DNA of 5,976 nucleotides. Origin: CAYVBE01 sp964448935 (GTDB taxonomy: Bacteria > Planctomycetota > Brocadiia > SM23-32). The notes below the pieces were generated by a model. It was not told the DNA's origin, searched no databases, and saw nothing but the letters and a program-made list of their open reading frames with translations. Position numbers and translations under genes: made by a program. Positions 4,746 through 5,976 of this stretch are shown piece by piece (positions within the stretch are counted from its first letter, which is position 1; every line of letters begins with the position of its first letter). The stretch covers positions 1 to 5,976 of the forward strand of contig CAYVBE010000231.1 of the NCBI GenBank assembly GCA_964448935.1. Direction: 5' to 3'.

Positions 4746-5976
4746 TGCAGCGGCTCCAGGTTAACGGACCCCGTTTCGTCTCCACCCGGACGCTCCGGCT
4801 TCATGCCCGGCAGCATCACGCGGAGTTCCGGCGGCTTGGCGCGCCAGTCGGCATCCCAGCTCACGCGCGCCGTTCCGTCGTCCTCCGGCTCAATGCACAC
4901 CCTCACCGGCCCCCACGGCGTGGCCGTCGGGCCCAGGAGCAGGCGATCACCCCCCGCGAGCCACTCCGGCGCGATACCCGAACCGATGATCAGACGCTCG
5001 CCCTCCTCCCGCACGAACATGTTTCGCAGCATCATCACCCACTCGGCCGCCGCCCAGACGTGCTGCCCATCCCCCATGCAGCCGCCCTCGGTCTGCGGAT
5101 GCACGGCCTCGGGCCACTGACCGGTGGGGCTGGCCGCCTCGGCCACCGCTTCCACCAGCGACAGGAACCGCCCGTCTCCCGCGCGCAGCAGCACCTGCGC
5201 GATGTGCAGCGTCAGGTAGGCGTTCATGCCGGAGTGTATCATGTCCTGAAAGAACATCCCTTTCACCATGCAGTTGTTCAACAGGTATTCGGCCGTGCCC
5301 AGCAGGCGCGCGTCTCCCGGCGGCAGCAGTATCAGGGGATATCCGGCCGCCAGAGAGCCTACGGCGCCGGAGTCCATACGCCGGCAGGGGGAGGCGGCCA
5401 TGCCGGGATGATGCCGGTTGTGCTCAGAACGTTCCAGGCTCCGCTCGATGCAGTGCATCAGTCCGTCCGCCCGGCGGCAGAAGCGGTCCGGCCACTTCTC
5501 GTCGCCCCATTCCTCGCACAACTCGGCCGCGCTCCGCAAGCCGGCCACCGACCAGAAATCGTCCCAGTAGTAGTAGTCGGTGTTGCCCAGGTGCTCGGCG
5601 CTGAACCCGGCCGGCAGCAAGCCGGCGTAGGGCTCGTCGCCGCCGGGGTCGGTGCGCTTGCGCTCGATCCACCGGGCGGCCCGCGCCACGGGCCGGTGCC
5701 ACTCCTCGCTCAGGGGCTCCCCGGTCAACCGATGCAGTCGGTTCAAAGCCCACAGGACCTCGCCGTTGGCGTCCCACTCGCCTTCCTGGGAATGGAAGTA
5801 GCCGCTCGCCGACTGCCGGTCCCGCCAGCGGCGCGCCACGTCCCGCGCGGTATCGTGCAGCCCGGCGGCCAACAGGGCGTTCAGGATGAGCGCCGCGTCC
5901 CGGAACCAGAACCTTCGGTAGGTGTAACCGTTCACGGATTTCCTGAGAAAAGTGGTGACTTTGGCCTCGGCGTTCG
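4742..5976 (-). CDS. Six-hairpin (alpha/alpha)6 glycoside hydrolase, GH15-like (5' end beyond window)
   Basis: 410 residues are visible, and the frame stays open to the right edge, so the true start is outside. A GTG at 5935 is in frame but reads as an internal Val: the 13 residues before it (NAEAKVTTFLRKS) continue smoothly into VNGYTYRRFWFRDAALILNA. The latter resembles the RD-containing first helix of GH15/GH63-type catalytic domains. Other clan-like stretches are GEWDANGEVLWAL, NTDYYYWDDFWSVAGL and GGCMGDGQHVWAAAEWVMML, which hold several acidic candidates for catalysis that I cannot assign. A beta-sandwich-like C-terminus follows (LIIGSGIAPEWLAGGDRLLL, then PTATPWGPVRV). No signal peptide can be judged. 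The substrate is unknown; an alpha-glucan or oligosaccharide is likely for the fold. The stop overlaps the TVP38 start by 4 nt. Confidence 0.82.
   Translation of the reverse strand, partial: NAEAKVTTFLRKSVNGYTYRRFWFRDAALILNALLAAGLHDTARDVARRWRDRQSASGYFHSQEGEWDANGEVLWALNRLHRLTGEPLSEEWHRPVARAARWIERKRTDPGGDEPYAGLLPAGFSAEHLGNTDYYYWDDFWSVAGLRSAAELCEEWGDEKWPDRFCRRADGLMHCIERSLERSEHNRHHPGMAASPCRRMDSGAVGSLAAGYPLILLPPGDARLLGTAEYLLNNCMVKGMFFQDMIHSGMNAYLTLHIAQVLLRAGDGRFLSLVEAVAEAASPTGQWPEAVHPQTEGGCMGDGQHVWAAAEWVMMLRNMFVREEGERLIIGSGIAPEWLAGGDRLLLGPTATPWGPVRVCIEPEDDGTARVSWDADWRAKPPELRVMLPGMKPERPGGDETGSVNLEPLQ

Overview
The window is GC-rich DNA (about 65% in a 60-nt sample of coding sequence) with short, overlapping or closely spaced genes, all intact ones on the minus strand. 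The protein mix is a zinc-ribbon/tail-anchor protein, a DsbD-alpha/redoxin fusion, an acetylxylan-esterase-like hydrolase and a six-hairpin glycosidase. This suggests a bacterium of the Planctomycetota/Verrucomicrobiota/Lentisphaerota (PVC) kind. That placement rests on remembered family distributions and is tentative.

Reading in the direction of transcription (right to left), the first block runs from 5976 to about 2298. It holds the 3' part of a six-hairpin glycoside hydrolase (its start lies beyond the window), a TVP38/TMEM64 (DedA-superfamily) membrane protein, a GT4 glycosyltransferase, a very short glutaredoxin-like CPRC protein and a truncated DUF488 gene. The first three are joined by 4-nt stop/start overlaps (GTGA, ATGA), and the next two gaps are 19 and 18 nt, so this looks like one operon. 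A glycan or glycolipid role for the first three genes is an inference.

The DUF488 gene breaks off after about 29 codons. It is joined to an oppositely oriented AT-richer segment (about 46% GC) that carries what looks like the first 38 codons of an IS transposase with its leader. Both genes have lost their 3' ends at the same point, near 2337-2342. The transposase leader and the DNA beyond it (2054-2237) are dense in inverted repeats, including a long imperfect hairpin that would bury the transposase ribosome binding site and start codon. This is the most unusual part of the window.

The second block runs from about 2034 to 1. It holds a candidate promoter with a palindrome in its spacer, an exported DsbD-alpha/redoxin fusion, a small zinc-ribbon membrane protein 18 nt behind it, and, after a gap of about 80 nt with a weak promoter candidate, the 5' part of an alpha/beta hydrolase that runs off the left edge. 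The fusion protein and the CPRC protein give the window a thiol-redox theme, but nothing here shows that they act together.
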